Below are positions 1 to 6,583 of a DNA stretch of 19,026 nt, one piece after another. The stretch comes from JBDREF01 sp043820045 (GTDB lineage Bacteria; Planctomycetota; Phycisphaerae; Sedimentisphaerales; Anaerobacaceae), in contig JBDREF010000439.1 in the NCBI GenBank assembly GCA_043820045.1, positions 1-19,026 of the forward strand. The letters are read 5' to 3'. Positions within the stretch are counted from its first letter, which is position 1. Each line of letters opens with the position of its first letter. A program made the position numbers and the translations under genes. Below the pieces are notes generated by a model. It did no database searches. It saw nothing but the letters and a program-made list of their open reading frames with translations, and was not told the DNA's origin.

Positions 1-770
1 TCCGATAGCAGCACGGCAATCTTCTCTGCCTCTTTCGACATCCTGCGCTTTTGAGTCAGTGTTTCCCCCGCCTTTGGCTCGCGTCTGACAAGGGCCGGAT
101 TCTGCCAGCCGGAATTCGCGGCGGCTTTCAAAGACTTCTCCGGCTGACTCTCTCGTTTTTGGGCCTTGTTATCCCCACGCGCGCCTTTTGCAGCGACCGG
201 TTTCGATTTTTTGTCCTTTTTACCCTCGGCTTTTTCCGGATCCCCTTGGTTGCGTCTGAACAATTGTCGCAGGCGGGAAAAACCCCTGACGATCAATCGA
301 ACAAACCACAGCAACAGCCACCAGAGATAGACTAATCCTCCAAGCGAGGTGGACACGATAGCGCCGGTAAGAACATACTTGTTCCACTGCTGCTGTCTTT
401 TGTACTTGTTCAGTTCGTCCTGCCAGTTCTCGCCGTAGAGCACATCTGCCAGAGGATGGCCGGCCATTTCGCCCGTGGCCAGTCTGTCCATATCGGCCGT
501 GAGCCGCTCCCGCTGCTCCTGCCACAATTGAGTCCTGGTCTTGGCTTTCCCATCCTTGTCCAAGAGCAGAGGCAACTCGGCCCGCTGTTGCGGCGGCGAC
601 TGCAACCAATCGTTATACTGCTTCAAATATTCATCAGTCTCGGCGCCATACTTCAGCCTGTAGCGGGCAGCTTCCTCCTGCTGCCTGCCTTTCTCAGGTA
701 GGACCCACTGCAGCACAACGCCGCCGATAAGCAGCAATATTGAGCCAACGATAATAGATTTCGTGCGCAT
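1..770 (-). CDS. Two-span membrane protein of unknown function, cut by the left edge
   Basis: The reading frame opens with ATG at 770 and stays open for about 256 codons to the window edge, so the C-terminus is missing. Residues about 5-25 form a hydrophobic segment (IIVGSILLLIGGVVLQWVL). A glutamine- and charge-rich region of about 100 residues with coiled-coil-like composition follows, then a second long hydrophobic stretch at about 135-160 rich in Leu and Trp, and then a Lys/Arg/Glu-rich tail. A helical hairpin is inferred, with the charged middle on one side of the membrane and the basic tail in the cytoplasm. It starts 46 bases after the stop of the PilB/GspE-like ATPase on the same strand, so cotranscription is likely. 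A role in the same envelope machine is possible from position only. I do not recognise the family. No good ribosome-binding site precedes the ATG. Confidence 0.72.
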   Translation of the reverse strand, partial: MRTKSIIVGSILLLIGGVVLQWVLPEKGRQQEEAARYRLKYGAETDEYLKQYNDWLQSPPQQRAELPLLLDKDGKAKTRTQLWQEQRERLTADMDRLATGEMAGHPLADVLYGENWQDELNKYKRQQQWNKYVLTGAIVSTSLGGLVYLWWLLLWFVRLIVRGFSRLRQLFRRNQGDPEKAEGKKDKKSKPVAAKGARGDNKAQKRESQPEKSLKAAANSGWQNPALVRREPKAGETLTQKRRMSKEAEKIAVLLS

Positions 771-778
771 GATTCAGA

Positions 779-799
779 CTTCAATCATCAATCTTCAAT
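779..799. repeat. Three tandem heptamers between two coupled genes
   Basis: Read on the minus strand this is ATTGAAG-ATTGATG-ATTGAAG, three back-to-back 7-base units with one mismatch. It occupies most of the 46-base gap between the ATPase stop and the start of the downstream membrane protein, 9 bases before that start codon. Function is unknown: it could be slippage-derived spacer DNA or a protein or RNA binding site. Confidence 0.6.
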
Positions 800-816
800 T
801 CTGACAATCCAATCGA

Positions 817-2685
817 TTAGCCGGGATTGATGTTCTCAACAAAGACCTCGTTTTCGTTTTTGCCGTACACTTCGGTCACACGCAGCACCTCTTCCATAGT
901 CGTTAAGCCCTGCTTGACCTTCAGGATGCCGTCATCGAACAGACTCCGCCTGCCGCCCTCGTGGAGGACCCGGCGCATATTTCCTGCCGACGGGTCCTTG
1001 TTAATCATATCGCGGAACTGTTCATCGATAACCAACAACTCGTAAATGCCGATCCGGCCCACGTAACCGGAACCTCTGCATTCGTCGCAACCGGCGCCGC
1101 GATATATCTGTTCCGGAGCGCCCCCGACCCTCTCCATGTACCTTCGCACATTGTCCGATATCTCACACGGCTGCTTGCAATTCGGACAGATCTTTCTGAC
1201 CAGTCGCTGGGCGAGCACGGCATTCAACGAGGCCGCTATCAAATACGGCTCAATGCCGATATCGACCAGTCGAGTGATACTGGCGGCCGCGTCATTTGTG
1301 TGCAGCGTTGACAGAACCAAATGACCGGTCAGCGCCGCCTGGACAGCTATGCGGGCCGTCTCGTTGTCTCGAATCTCTCCTATCATTATGATGTCCGGGT
1401 CCTGACGCAGCAGACTCCTCAGCGCGGCCGCGAAATCAAGACCAATCTTCTCAATGATCTGGACCTGGTTGCAGAAATCGAGCTGGTACTCGACCGGATC
1501 CTCGACGGTGGAGATATTCAGCTTGTCGCCGTCCATTTGGCACAGAGCCGTATAAAGCGTAGTGCTCTTACCGGAGCCGGTCGGGCCTGTAACGAGCAGA
1601 ATCCCGTGAGGCAGTGCTATTTGCTGCCCAAAAACAGTCATCGCGTCATGCTCCATGCCCAATTGTTCGAGGCCGCGCAGAACCGACTGGCTGTCCAGCA
1701 CTCGGATAACCACCTTTTCTCCATGGTTGGTCGGCAATGTCGAGACACGCAAATCAATGGCTCTGCCGCCGACGGAGACCTTTATTTTGCCGTCCTGCGG
1801 CAAGCGCCGTTCGGAAATATCCAGATCGGCCATGATTTTGATACGCGAGACAATGGCAGGATGCATCTTGAGCGGCGACTGCTTCATTTCGAAGAGCATG
1901 CCGTCTATGCGGTACCTTGTCCTCAGGAACTTTTCCTTCGGCTCGATGTGAATGTCACTGGCACCATCGCGTATCGCGTTGCTGATCAGGTAGTTCACGA
2001 ATTTAATAACAGGCGACTGGCCCGCCATTCTCTCAAGGTCCTCGGACTCCTCCTGCTGGTCCTGAACCACCTCGACGTCGGACATGTCGCTGATGATTTC
2101 GTCAAGACTGTCGTCTATTCGCTCATCGTTGAAGGCGTCGCATATCTTGTCAATGTCCTCTTCGAGGACAACGAGCGTCTCGATATTCATCTGGGTCTGT
2201 CTCTTGACGTCCTCGATGATAAAGAGATCGGCCGGACGGCTGGTCGCTACTACAAGGGTGTCATCCCGGACTGCGATGGGCATAATGCGATTGCTTCTTA
2301 TGTAGTCAAGCTCGAGCTTGCAGAATACATCCCTGTTTACCTGATCCTGCTCGATCCTGCGAAATTCCAACCCATACAGGCTTGCACGGGCCATTGATAT
2401 ATCGGGCTCGTGCGCCAGGTTCAGTTCGGCAATCACCTGACAGACATCGCAGTTTGCTTTGGTTTTATGTGTTCGCCTCAGCTCGGAGAGCTGTTCGCTG
2501 TTTATCTTTCCCATTTCACAGAGAACGTCGGCGACATCACGAACCTGGGCAGGAGTATCCTGTTCCGGACTGTACAACTGCGACAGACCTGTGATTTCCT
2601 CATCGCAGCCGCGATCCGAATAATCGTTAACCTGATCTTCGGCGGGCCGCCCTTCTTTGAGTCTAAATCCAAAAAACCGTGCCAT
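817..2685 (-). CDS. pilB: PilB/GspE-type pilus or secretion assembly ATPase
   Basis: This is a full-length (622 aa) cytoplasmic hexameric ATPase that would power pilus extension or pseudopilus assembly. Residues about 45-190 match the N-terminal MshEN/T2SSE-N type region (LYGLEF near 103). The core contains Walker A GPTGSGKST at 367-375, the Asp box around VEDPVEY (394-400), Walker B DIIMIGEIRD at 431-440 and the His box with H455 and H462. A tetracysteine zinc site is formed by C500, C503, C533 and C536. The family's usual RLGxxL opening of the MshEN repeats is degenerate here (DVADVL), so cyclic-di-GMP binding is doubtful. It lies 380 bases downstream of the anti-sigma gene on the same strand and is followed by a membrane protein gene. 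PilB and GspE cannot be separated by sequence alone, so the symbol is provisional. The start codon lacks a well-placed Shine-Dalgarno. Confidence 0.95.
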   Translation of the reverse strand: MARFFGFRLKEGRPAEDQVNDYSDRGCDEEITGLSQLYSPEQDTPAQVRDVADVLCEMGKINSEQLSELRRTHKTKANCDVCQVIAELNLAHEPDISMARASLYGLEFRRIEQDQVNRDVFCKLELDYIRSNRIMPIAVRDDTLVVATSRPADLFIIEDVKRQTQMNIETLVVLEEDIDKICDAFNDERIDDSLDEIISDMSDVEVVQDQQEESEDLERMAGQSPVIKFVNYLISNAIRDGASDIHIEPKEKFLRTRYRIDGMLFEMKQSPLKMHPAIVSRIKIMADLDISERRLPQDGKIKVSVGGRAIDLRVSTLPTNHGEKVVIRVLDSQSVLRGLEQLGMEHDAMTVFGQQIALPHGILLVTGPTGSGKSTTLYTALCQMDGDKLNISTVEDPVEYQLDFCNQVQIIEKIGLDFAAALRSLLRQDPDIIMIGEIRDNETARIAVQAALTGHLVLSTLHTNDAAASITRLVDIGIEPYLIAASLNAVLAQRLVRKICPNCKQPCEISDNVRRYMERVGGAPEQIYRGAGCDECRGSGYVGRIGIYELLVIDEQFRDMINKDPSAGNMRRVLHEGGRRSLFDDGILKVKQGLTTMEEVLRVTEVYGKNENEVFVENINPG

Positions 2686-3066
2686 GATTTCTACAATGCC
2701 CCCTGCTTAGATAGTTTCATGCCTCCGAATTCAGTCAAACGCTCCTGTTTCGGGAAACCGACGACGGCATATCCTAAGACCAAGATTATGCACTCTACTG
2801 TTGGCAAGTCCGCAAATCCTTCCTTGAGAACCGTCGGGTAACATGTAAAATATAAGTAATAATCAGCAGCCAATCAAATCGGCTCGGAAGAGCACTTTTA
2901 CGGGTCCGATAGAATGCTGCCTTACGGCGCACGGCAAAACTACCGCAATGAAGTGATTGTCGGCATTATTCGGGGGTGGCTTGATTAGGTAAGGCACTTT
3001 GTAGGCTGCTCGCGGAGTGGTGGCCCGCTTCGCATTGACAGTATCCTGAGGGTTGGCAGGCAATGA
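2686..3066. other. 381-base stretch without a convincing gene
   Basis: The region lies between the anti-sigma stop and the pilB-like start, all in minus-strand context. Two short minus-strand frames (2691-2873 and 2863-3063) open only from TTG codons without ribosome-binding sites, and neither resembles a known family. A perfect 8-base inverted repeat TGCCTTAC/GTAAGGCA (2918-2925 and 2989-2996) is separated by 63 bases, which is about what chance allows. No terminator with a T-run is evident after the anti-sigma gene. The region probably carries the pilB-like promoter and untranslated leader. Confidence 0.5.
2708..2738 (-). promoter_or_regulatory. Weak sigma-70-like promoter candidate for the pilB-like gene
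   Basis: On the minus strand TTGACT (2738-2733) is followed after 19 bases by TATCTA (2713-2708), about 22 bases before the ATPase start codon. The -35 box is good, but the -10 is mediocre and the spacer is long. The same TTGACT hexamer occurs in the stronger promoter at the right end of the window. Confidence 0.3.
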
Positions 3067-3576
3067 CTACGCCCTGTCCCCTGTAAAAACGTCATCCGCA
3101 AGGTCCTGGCCCGCCTGCCTGGCGTAATACTGCCTGATGACTTTTTGGCCTTTTGACTCGAATTGGCCCATCGAGGAAAAAAGGCCCGCTTTCATAAGAA
3201 ACATTATTGCGATACAAGCGGCGAAATTCGCGGCGGAGTGGCCATACCTGCCGTACTTCTCGGCCAACTTCGGCTCGGGCAGCTTCGCCTTGAGCTTCTC
3301 GGCTTTTGGCTCGTGGCGGAGGCTGTGTTTCAGTACTGAAATGGCCTGCTCGTTAGCGCGCATCAATAAATCAAGACTGTGCGGTTGAGCTTTTATAAAC
3401 GACAAAGCAAGATCGACCTTGCCGCGGGAGACAAGCCTTCGCCGGCACCTCGGACAGGCCGCAATATGGTTTTGCAGCCAGCCCGCCTCAGGGCCGAGAC
3501 GCTTGCTTACGGCCGTGTATAAGAAAGCTCTTATCCGTCTGCACTTGTTATCTACTCTTATTGTCGCCATTTTCAT
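3067..3576 (-). CDS. Zinc-finger anti-sigma factor, single-span membrane protein
   Basis: This 169-residue protein probably holds the ECF sigma factor encoded just upstream inactive at the membrane. The start at 3576 is chosen because its ATG overlaps the sigma stop as ATGA, with GAGAAG just upstream, which is the classic translational coupling of sigma/anti-sigma pairs. An upstream in-frame extension to 3621 would overlap the sigma gene needlessly. Residues 37-44 give H-x3-C-x2-C (H37, C41, C44), the core of the zinc-binding anti-sigma (ZAS) fold. A Lys/Glu-rich linker follows (about 85-110), then one membrane span at about 113-133, leaving only about 35 residues outside. This extracytoplasmic part is very short, so signal sensing may rely on a partner or on proteolysis. 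The family call rests on context plus the HCC motif, since overall sequence is not strongly diagnostic. Confidence 0.82.
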   Translation of the reverse strand: MKMATIRVDNKCRRIRAFLYTAVSKRLGPEAGWLQNHIAACPRCRRRLVSRGKVDLALSFIKAQPHSLDLLMRANEQAISVLKHSLRHEPKAEKLKAKLPEPKLAEKYGRYGHSAANFAACIAIMFLMKAGLFSSMGQFESKGQKVIRQYYARQAGQDLADDVFTGDRA

Positions 3577-4130
3577 TCTTCTCGATTCATCCAGGCCGCC
3601 AGCAACTGGATTGCCTTGCACCTGTAAACCCTGGCGGTTCCCGTTGATATACCTAATATTCTGCCTACCTGGTCATATGGCAGCTCGGCCAGATCGCGCA
3701 GCGCTACGACATTCCTCAGATTCTCCGGCAATTGAGCTATGTAGCCTCTCAATGACTCCCGCAGATGTTTGGCATCAAGATCTTTCGCCGGCTCGTCCGC
3801 TGTCCCGGTCGCGGCAACGGACATGGACAACCGGTTCCTCTCGACAATCCTTCGCCTGAGCATCGAGACCGCCACATTGTTGGCCACACGGAAAATGTAC
3901 GCTTTTATATGTCGGGGTTTGCGTCCCCCTTCAAAATGAGCAAGTTGCAAAAAGGTGTCCTGGTAGGCGTCACAGACATCCTGCTCGTTGCCGAGTATCC
4001 GCCAGAGCATGGTAACCAACTCCTGACCGTGCTTGTGCATCGTAGAGAGCACCCACCGCTGGCTCTCCGCAACAACACTGGCGCCGGCGAAATCCCAGAG
4101 CGACCCATAACTTACGGCCTTACCAAACAT
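3573..4130 (-). CDS. ECF-family RNA polymerase sigma factor
   Basis: This 185-residue extracytoplasmic-function sigma factor redirects RNA polymerase to a small regulon. Region 2 spans about 33-97, with the ILGNEQDVCDAYQDTFLQL core and the promoter-melting/-10 recognition helix around YIFRVANNVAVSMLRRR. Region 4 spans about 123-180, with the helix-turn-helix around LPYDQVGRILGISTGTARVYRCKA that reads the -35 element. Its stop overlaps the anti-sigma start (ATGA). It is transcribed divergently from a type IV pilus/type II secretion-like operon, with 155 bases between the two start codons, so control of that operon and of its own transcription is the simplest inference. The ATG at 4130 has only a weak, distant purine tract. 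A start at Met31 would still retain region 2. Confidence 0.94.
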   Translation of the reverse strand: MFGKAVSYGSLWDFAGASVVAESQRWVLSTMHKHGQELVTMLWRILGNEQDVCDAYQDTFLQLAHFEGGRKPRHIKAYIFRVANNVAVSMLRRRIVERNRLSMSVAATGTADEPAKDLDAKHLRESLRGYIAQLPENLRNVVALRDLAELPYDQVGRILGISTGTARVYRCKAIQLLAAWMNREE

Positions 4131-4159
4131 AAGCGCCCATTCCCGTTACCATGCCTGTG

Positions 4160-4196
4160 TTCCGTGTACTAAGACGCCGTACCTAAGAATATGTTA
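4160..4196 (+). promoter_or_regulatory. Composite motif copy A, candidate ECF promoter for the secretion operon
   Basis: Reading rightward, TTCCG (4160-4164), 5 bases, TAAGACGC (4170-4177), 15 bases, GTTA (4193-4196). The same arrangement occurs inverted at 4276-4239. If the two outer elements act as -35 and -10 boxes, transcription would begin near 4203-4205, giving the operon an 80-base leader that contains the hairpin at 4258-4286. The shared spacing of two blocks suggests a single DNA-binding protein, most simply the neighbouring ECF sigma factor. This is inferred, not matched to a known consensus. Confidence 0.45.
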
Positions 4197-4204
4197 ACAA
4201 AAAT

Positions 4205-4216
4205 CTTGCCGGCAAG
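4205..4216. repeat. 12-base perfect palindrome next to an A-tract/T-tract
   Basis: CTTGCCGGCAAG is perfectly self-complementary and sits midway between the two inward-facing motif copies. It is followed by six A, TG and eight T (4220-4235), a sequence likely to be rigid or bent. The combination could be a dimeric regulator operator or simply a structured divergent-promoter centre. Confidence 0.5.
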
Positions 4217-4238
4217 GGGAAAAAATGTTTTTTTTGGA

Positions 4239-4276
4239 TAACGTTTGCCTGCGCAGCTGCGTCTTATGTTCCGGAA
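4239..4276 (-). promoter_or_regulatory. Composite motif copy B, candidate autoregulatory ECF promoter
   Basis: Reading leftward on the minus strand, TTCCG (4276-4272), 5 bases, TAAGACGC (4266-4259), 16 bases, GTTA (4242-4239). It mirrors copy A and points at the sigma gene. Within it lies GGAAC, the commonest ECF -35 core, but no standard CGTC -10 follows at the proper distance. If used, transcription would start near 4232, about 100 bases ahead of the sigma start codon. Confidence 0.42.
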
Positions 4277-4286
4277 TAAGGACGCA
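4258..4286 (+). promoter_or_regulatory. Hairpin covering the ribosome-binding site of the gspE-like gene
   Basis: TGCGTCTTAT (4258-4267) pairs with ATAAGGACGCA (4276-4286) through ten base pairs with a single bulged G, leaving the 8-base loop GTTCCGGA. The 3' arm contains the Shine-Dalgarno AAGGA (4278-4282) and touches the first ATG. In mRNA the stem would hide the initiation site of the first operon gene, which suggests translational or structure-dependent control. The 5' arm overlaps the 10-base palindrome CGCAGCTGCG (4252-4261), offering an alternative pairing. Confidence 0.5.
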
Positions 4287-5515
4287 TGAAGATGCAGAAT
4301 TTGTCAAAATCAAACGGCAAGAACATGGATGCAAATCATTCCGGAAGCGGCCATCGTGAAAACAGCGACAAAAAGCTGGATGTGGTCTCCCTGGTTGACG
4401 AGCTGCTCGCAAAAGCCGTGGAATGCGGTGCAAGCGACATCCATTTCGAGCCTACAGGCACGGATTTGGCTGTAAAATTCCGGCTTGACGGCGTATTGAG
4501 TACCATCGAAGGGATACCAAAGTCATTAGCCGAGAACGTTATCGCAAGGCTGAAGGTACTGGGGGGGCTTCTGACCTATCGCAACGACATACCGCAGGAG
4601 GGCAGGATTGAGGTCGGCAACGGCCGGGACGAGAGAATCATGGACCAGCGGCTGGCAGTCTTCCCGACCATACACGGCCAGCGGGCGGTCATACGGCTGT
4701 TCTACAACAACACCGAGCTTACGGAGCTGGAACAGTTGGGCTTTGCCAAAGACATATACAAGGCCCTGAAGAATGTTGCCGCCCAGAACCAGGGCGTTTT
4801 ATTGCTGACCGGTCCGGCCGGCAGCGGAAAGAGCACCACACTTGCCGCCCTGCTTCGACACATCCTGAAATTCTACCCCGGCAAGAGCGTCGTGACGCTC
4901 GAAGACCCTGTGGAAATCAGGATTGACGGGGCCACACAGGTTCAGATTACACCACACGGCCGGATGACGTTCCCCACGGCTTTGCGGTCGCTGCTCAGAC
5001 AGGACCCGCAGGTTCTGATGATAGGAGAAATCCGCGACGCCGAAACCGCCAGGATCGCCATAGAAGCAGGACTGACGGGACACCTGCTGATGAGCACAAT
5101 GCACAGCGGCTCGCCCGCGGGGGCACTGTTGCGGCTGTTAGAGATGGGAATCGAGCCTTACCAGGTAACATCAAGCATCTCGGCAGTTCTGAATCAGCGA
5201 CTCGTCCGAAAGCTCTGCGCCAATTGTAAGGCAGCAGAGTCCAGGGCAACCGGGTGCGACGAGTGCTTCAACACCGGCTACAAGGGCCGCGCGTTGATGG
5301 CAGAAATGGTTCAATTGGACAGTCAACTGCGAAAGGCCATCTTGGCGAAAACCGACCTGGACGAACTCGAGGAAATCCTCAAGAGCAAGGGCCATACGAC
5401 CATGATTGCCGATGGCTTGCGACTGGTCGAAGATGGAGTCACAACGCGAGATGAGCTGAATAAGGTATGCGGGATAGTACCGGATGATTCTTTATCTCAG
5501 GGAAATGACCAATGA
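4286..5515 (+). CDS. gspE: Short GspE/PilB-like assembly ATPase lacking the N-terminal domain
   Basis: A 409-residue cytoplasmic secretion or pilus ATPase. After a polar 30-residue lead it begins directly at the N2 domain (ASDIHFEP at 49-56). It carries Walker A GPAGSGKST at 176-184, the Asp box LEDPVE at 205-210, Walker B QVLMIGEIRD at 242-251, and the His box with H266 and H273. A tetracysteine zinc site (C311, C314, C324, C327) is also present. The MshEN/T2SSE N1 region present in the 622-residue paralogue on the other strand is absent, as in ATPases not docked through a GspL-type partner. It heads the operon and overlaps the next gene by ATGA. Two ATGs compete: 4286 lies only 3 bases after AAGGA, whereas 4292 has a 9-base spacing and may be the true start. 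The GspE/PilB symbol is provisional. Confidence 0.93.
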   Translation: MKMQNLSKSNGKNMDANHSGSGHRENSDKKLDVVSLVDELLAKAVECGASDIHFEPTGTDLAVKFRLDGVLSTIEGIPKSLAENVIARLKVLGGLLTYRNDIPQEGRIEVGNGRDERIMDQRLAVFPTIHGQRAVIRLFYNNTELTELEQLGFAKDIYKALKNVAAQNQGVLLLTGPAGSGKSTTLAALLRHILKFYPGKSVVTLEDPVEIRIDGATQVQITPHGRMTFPTALRSLLRQDPQVLMIGEIRDAETARIAIEAGLTGHLLMSTMHSGSPAGALLRLLEMGIEPYQVTSSISAVLNQRLVRKLCANCKAAESRATGCDECFNTGYKGRALMAEMVQLDSQLRKAILAKTDLDELEEILKSKGHTTMIADGLRLVEDGVTTRDELNKVCGIVPDDSLSQGNDQ

Positions 5516-6543
5516 AACGCACTATTGTCTTCCTAACCATTTTATTGCCGGCTGTGGTTCCCGCGGGCGCACGGCGCAGCACTGCCGGCCCGGCCGAACT
5601 GGCACTCCATCCGGCGAAAGTCTCCGAACAGACACAGGAATGCCGTCTTTTGCCAAAAGCCAACGAGCAAACCGACGCCGATGCTGTGCCGTTATATCAA
5701 CAAGCGATTCAGTCTTTGCCGGATGAATACCCGCGAAAGAAATTTGGTGAGTGGCGCACAATGCGGCCTAACGAATTACCTGCCGCCCAGGTGAAATCGG
5801 AATTAGAGAAACTCAAACCGACATTGGATCTGGTTACTCAGGCCGCAAGATGCAAACTGTGCAACTGGCCTTCTGTGACACCCGGCCAAGTCAGCCAGCA
5901 ACATATGGACGATTTGAGCAAATACCGGGAGCTTGCATTTATTCTTGAAGTGCAGGTCAAAATCCAAATCGCCCAAGGCCAATATGAGCAGGCCATTGAG
6001 ACCCTGAAAACGCTCTTCGCTATGGCAAAGCACCTCGGCGACGCTCCCACCCTGGTTCAGGGTATGGTCGGGATATCCATCGGTGCATTGTCACTCAAAG
6101 AGGTTGAGCAATTTATCCAGTCGGCCGATTCACCGAGCCTTTATTGGGCCCTGCAGGATTTGAAGCTGCCGCTGGTAGATTTGACAAAAACGATGGACCT
6201 CGAAATCGCCAATCTCAAGAACTACAATTTTATATTGCGCCGGCAGTTCCGGAAACAGTTGGAACCCGCCCATGACAGGATACGTGTGCAGATGAACTAT
6301 CTGGACCGAACGGCCACAGCTCTCCAGTGCATTGAGGCACTTCGTCTCCATGCCGGTGCACACGAAGGCAAATTTCCTGACAATCTGAGTAATATAACAG
6401 AATTCAGTATTCCTGATGATCCCGTTACAAACAAGCCACTTGCCTACAGCCGTACCGGACCCGAAGCAGTCATTGAATTGCAGGGGACTGAAGGTTCGGA
6501 CGGTAGAAACGCAATAAAGTACGTGCTAACACTCAAGGAATAA
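5512..6543 (+). CDS. Exported protein of unknown function within the secretion/pilus operon
   Basis: A 343-residue protein beginning with a typical Sec signal peptide (basic MKR, hydrophobic 5-17, AGA near 18-20 as likely cleavage site). The middle (about 50-230) looks helical and repeat-like (EVQVKIQIAQGQYEQAIETL), reminiscent of tetratricopeptide packing. Residues about 265-335 carry a block with ALRLHAGAHEGKFPDNL and PDDPVTNKPLAYSRTG. This block resembles the tail seen in many planctomycete secreted proteins and in the C-terminal part of GspG-like pseudopilins. Four bases of ATGA overlap with the preceding ATPase gene imply coupled translation, so it is probably an accessory part or cargo of the machine. 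No catalytic motif is visible. I cannot name the family. Confidence 0.85.
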   Translation: MKRTIVFLTILLPAVVPAGARRSTAGPAELALHPAKVSEQTQECRLLPKANEQTDADAVPLYQQAIQSLPDEYPRKKFGEWRTMRPNELPAAQVKSELEKLKPTLDLVTQAARCKLCNWPSVTPGQVSQQHMDDLSKYRELAFILEVQVKIQIAQGQYEQAIETLKTLFAMAKHLGDAPTLVQGMVGISIGALSLKEVEQFIQSADSPSLYWALQDLKLPLVDLTKTMDLEIANLKNYNFILRRQFRKQLEPAHDRIRVQMNYLDRTATALQCIEALRLHAGAHEGKFPDNLSNITEFSIPDDPVTNKPLAYSRTGPEAVIELQGTEGSDGRNAIKYVLTLKE

Positions 6544-6583
6544 AAAATTAGAAAGCTGCTCGACAGTTAATAAGGAACACAAG

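Noticed and set aside
1321..2397. A 358-codon plus-strand frame inside the pilB-like gene
   Set aside because: It mirrors the ATPase coding strand, and its product has no recognisable motif, while the minus strand has every secretion-ATPase motif.
2918..2996. Perfect 8-base inverted repeat TGCCTTAC/GTAAGGCA with 63 bases between arms
   Set aside because: About one such pair is expected by chance in a 380-base region, and no further pairing extends the stem.
2691..3063. Two short minus-strand frames (60 and 66 codons) in the gap before the pilB-like gene
   Set aside because: Both begin at TTG, lack ribosome-binding sites and show no family resemblance. The one ending at 2691 contains a nine-codon ATG frame after GGAGG, but the spacing is only one base.
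4159..4163. A second GGAAC on the minus strand close to the sigma start, as an ECF -35
   Set aside because: No suitable -10 follows at 15-17 bases, and the transcription start would fall on the start codon.
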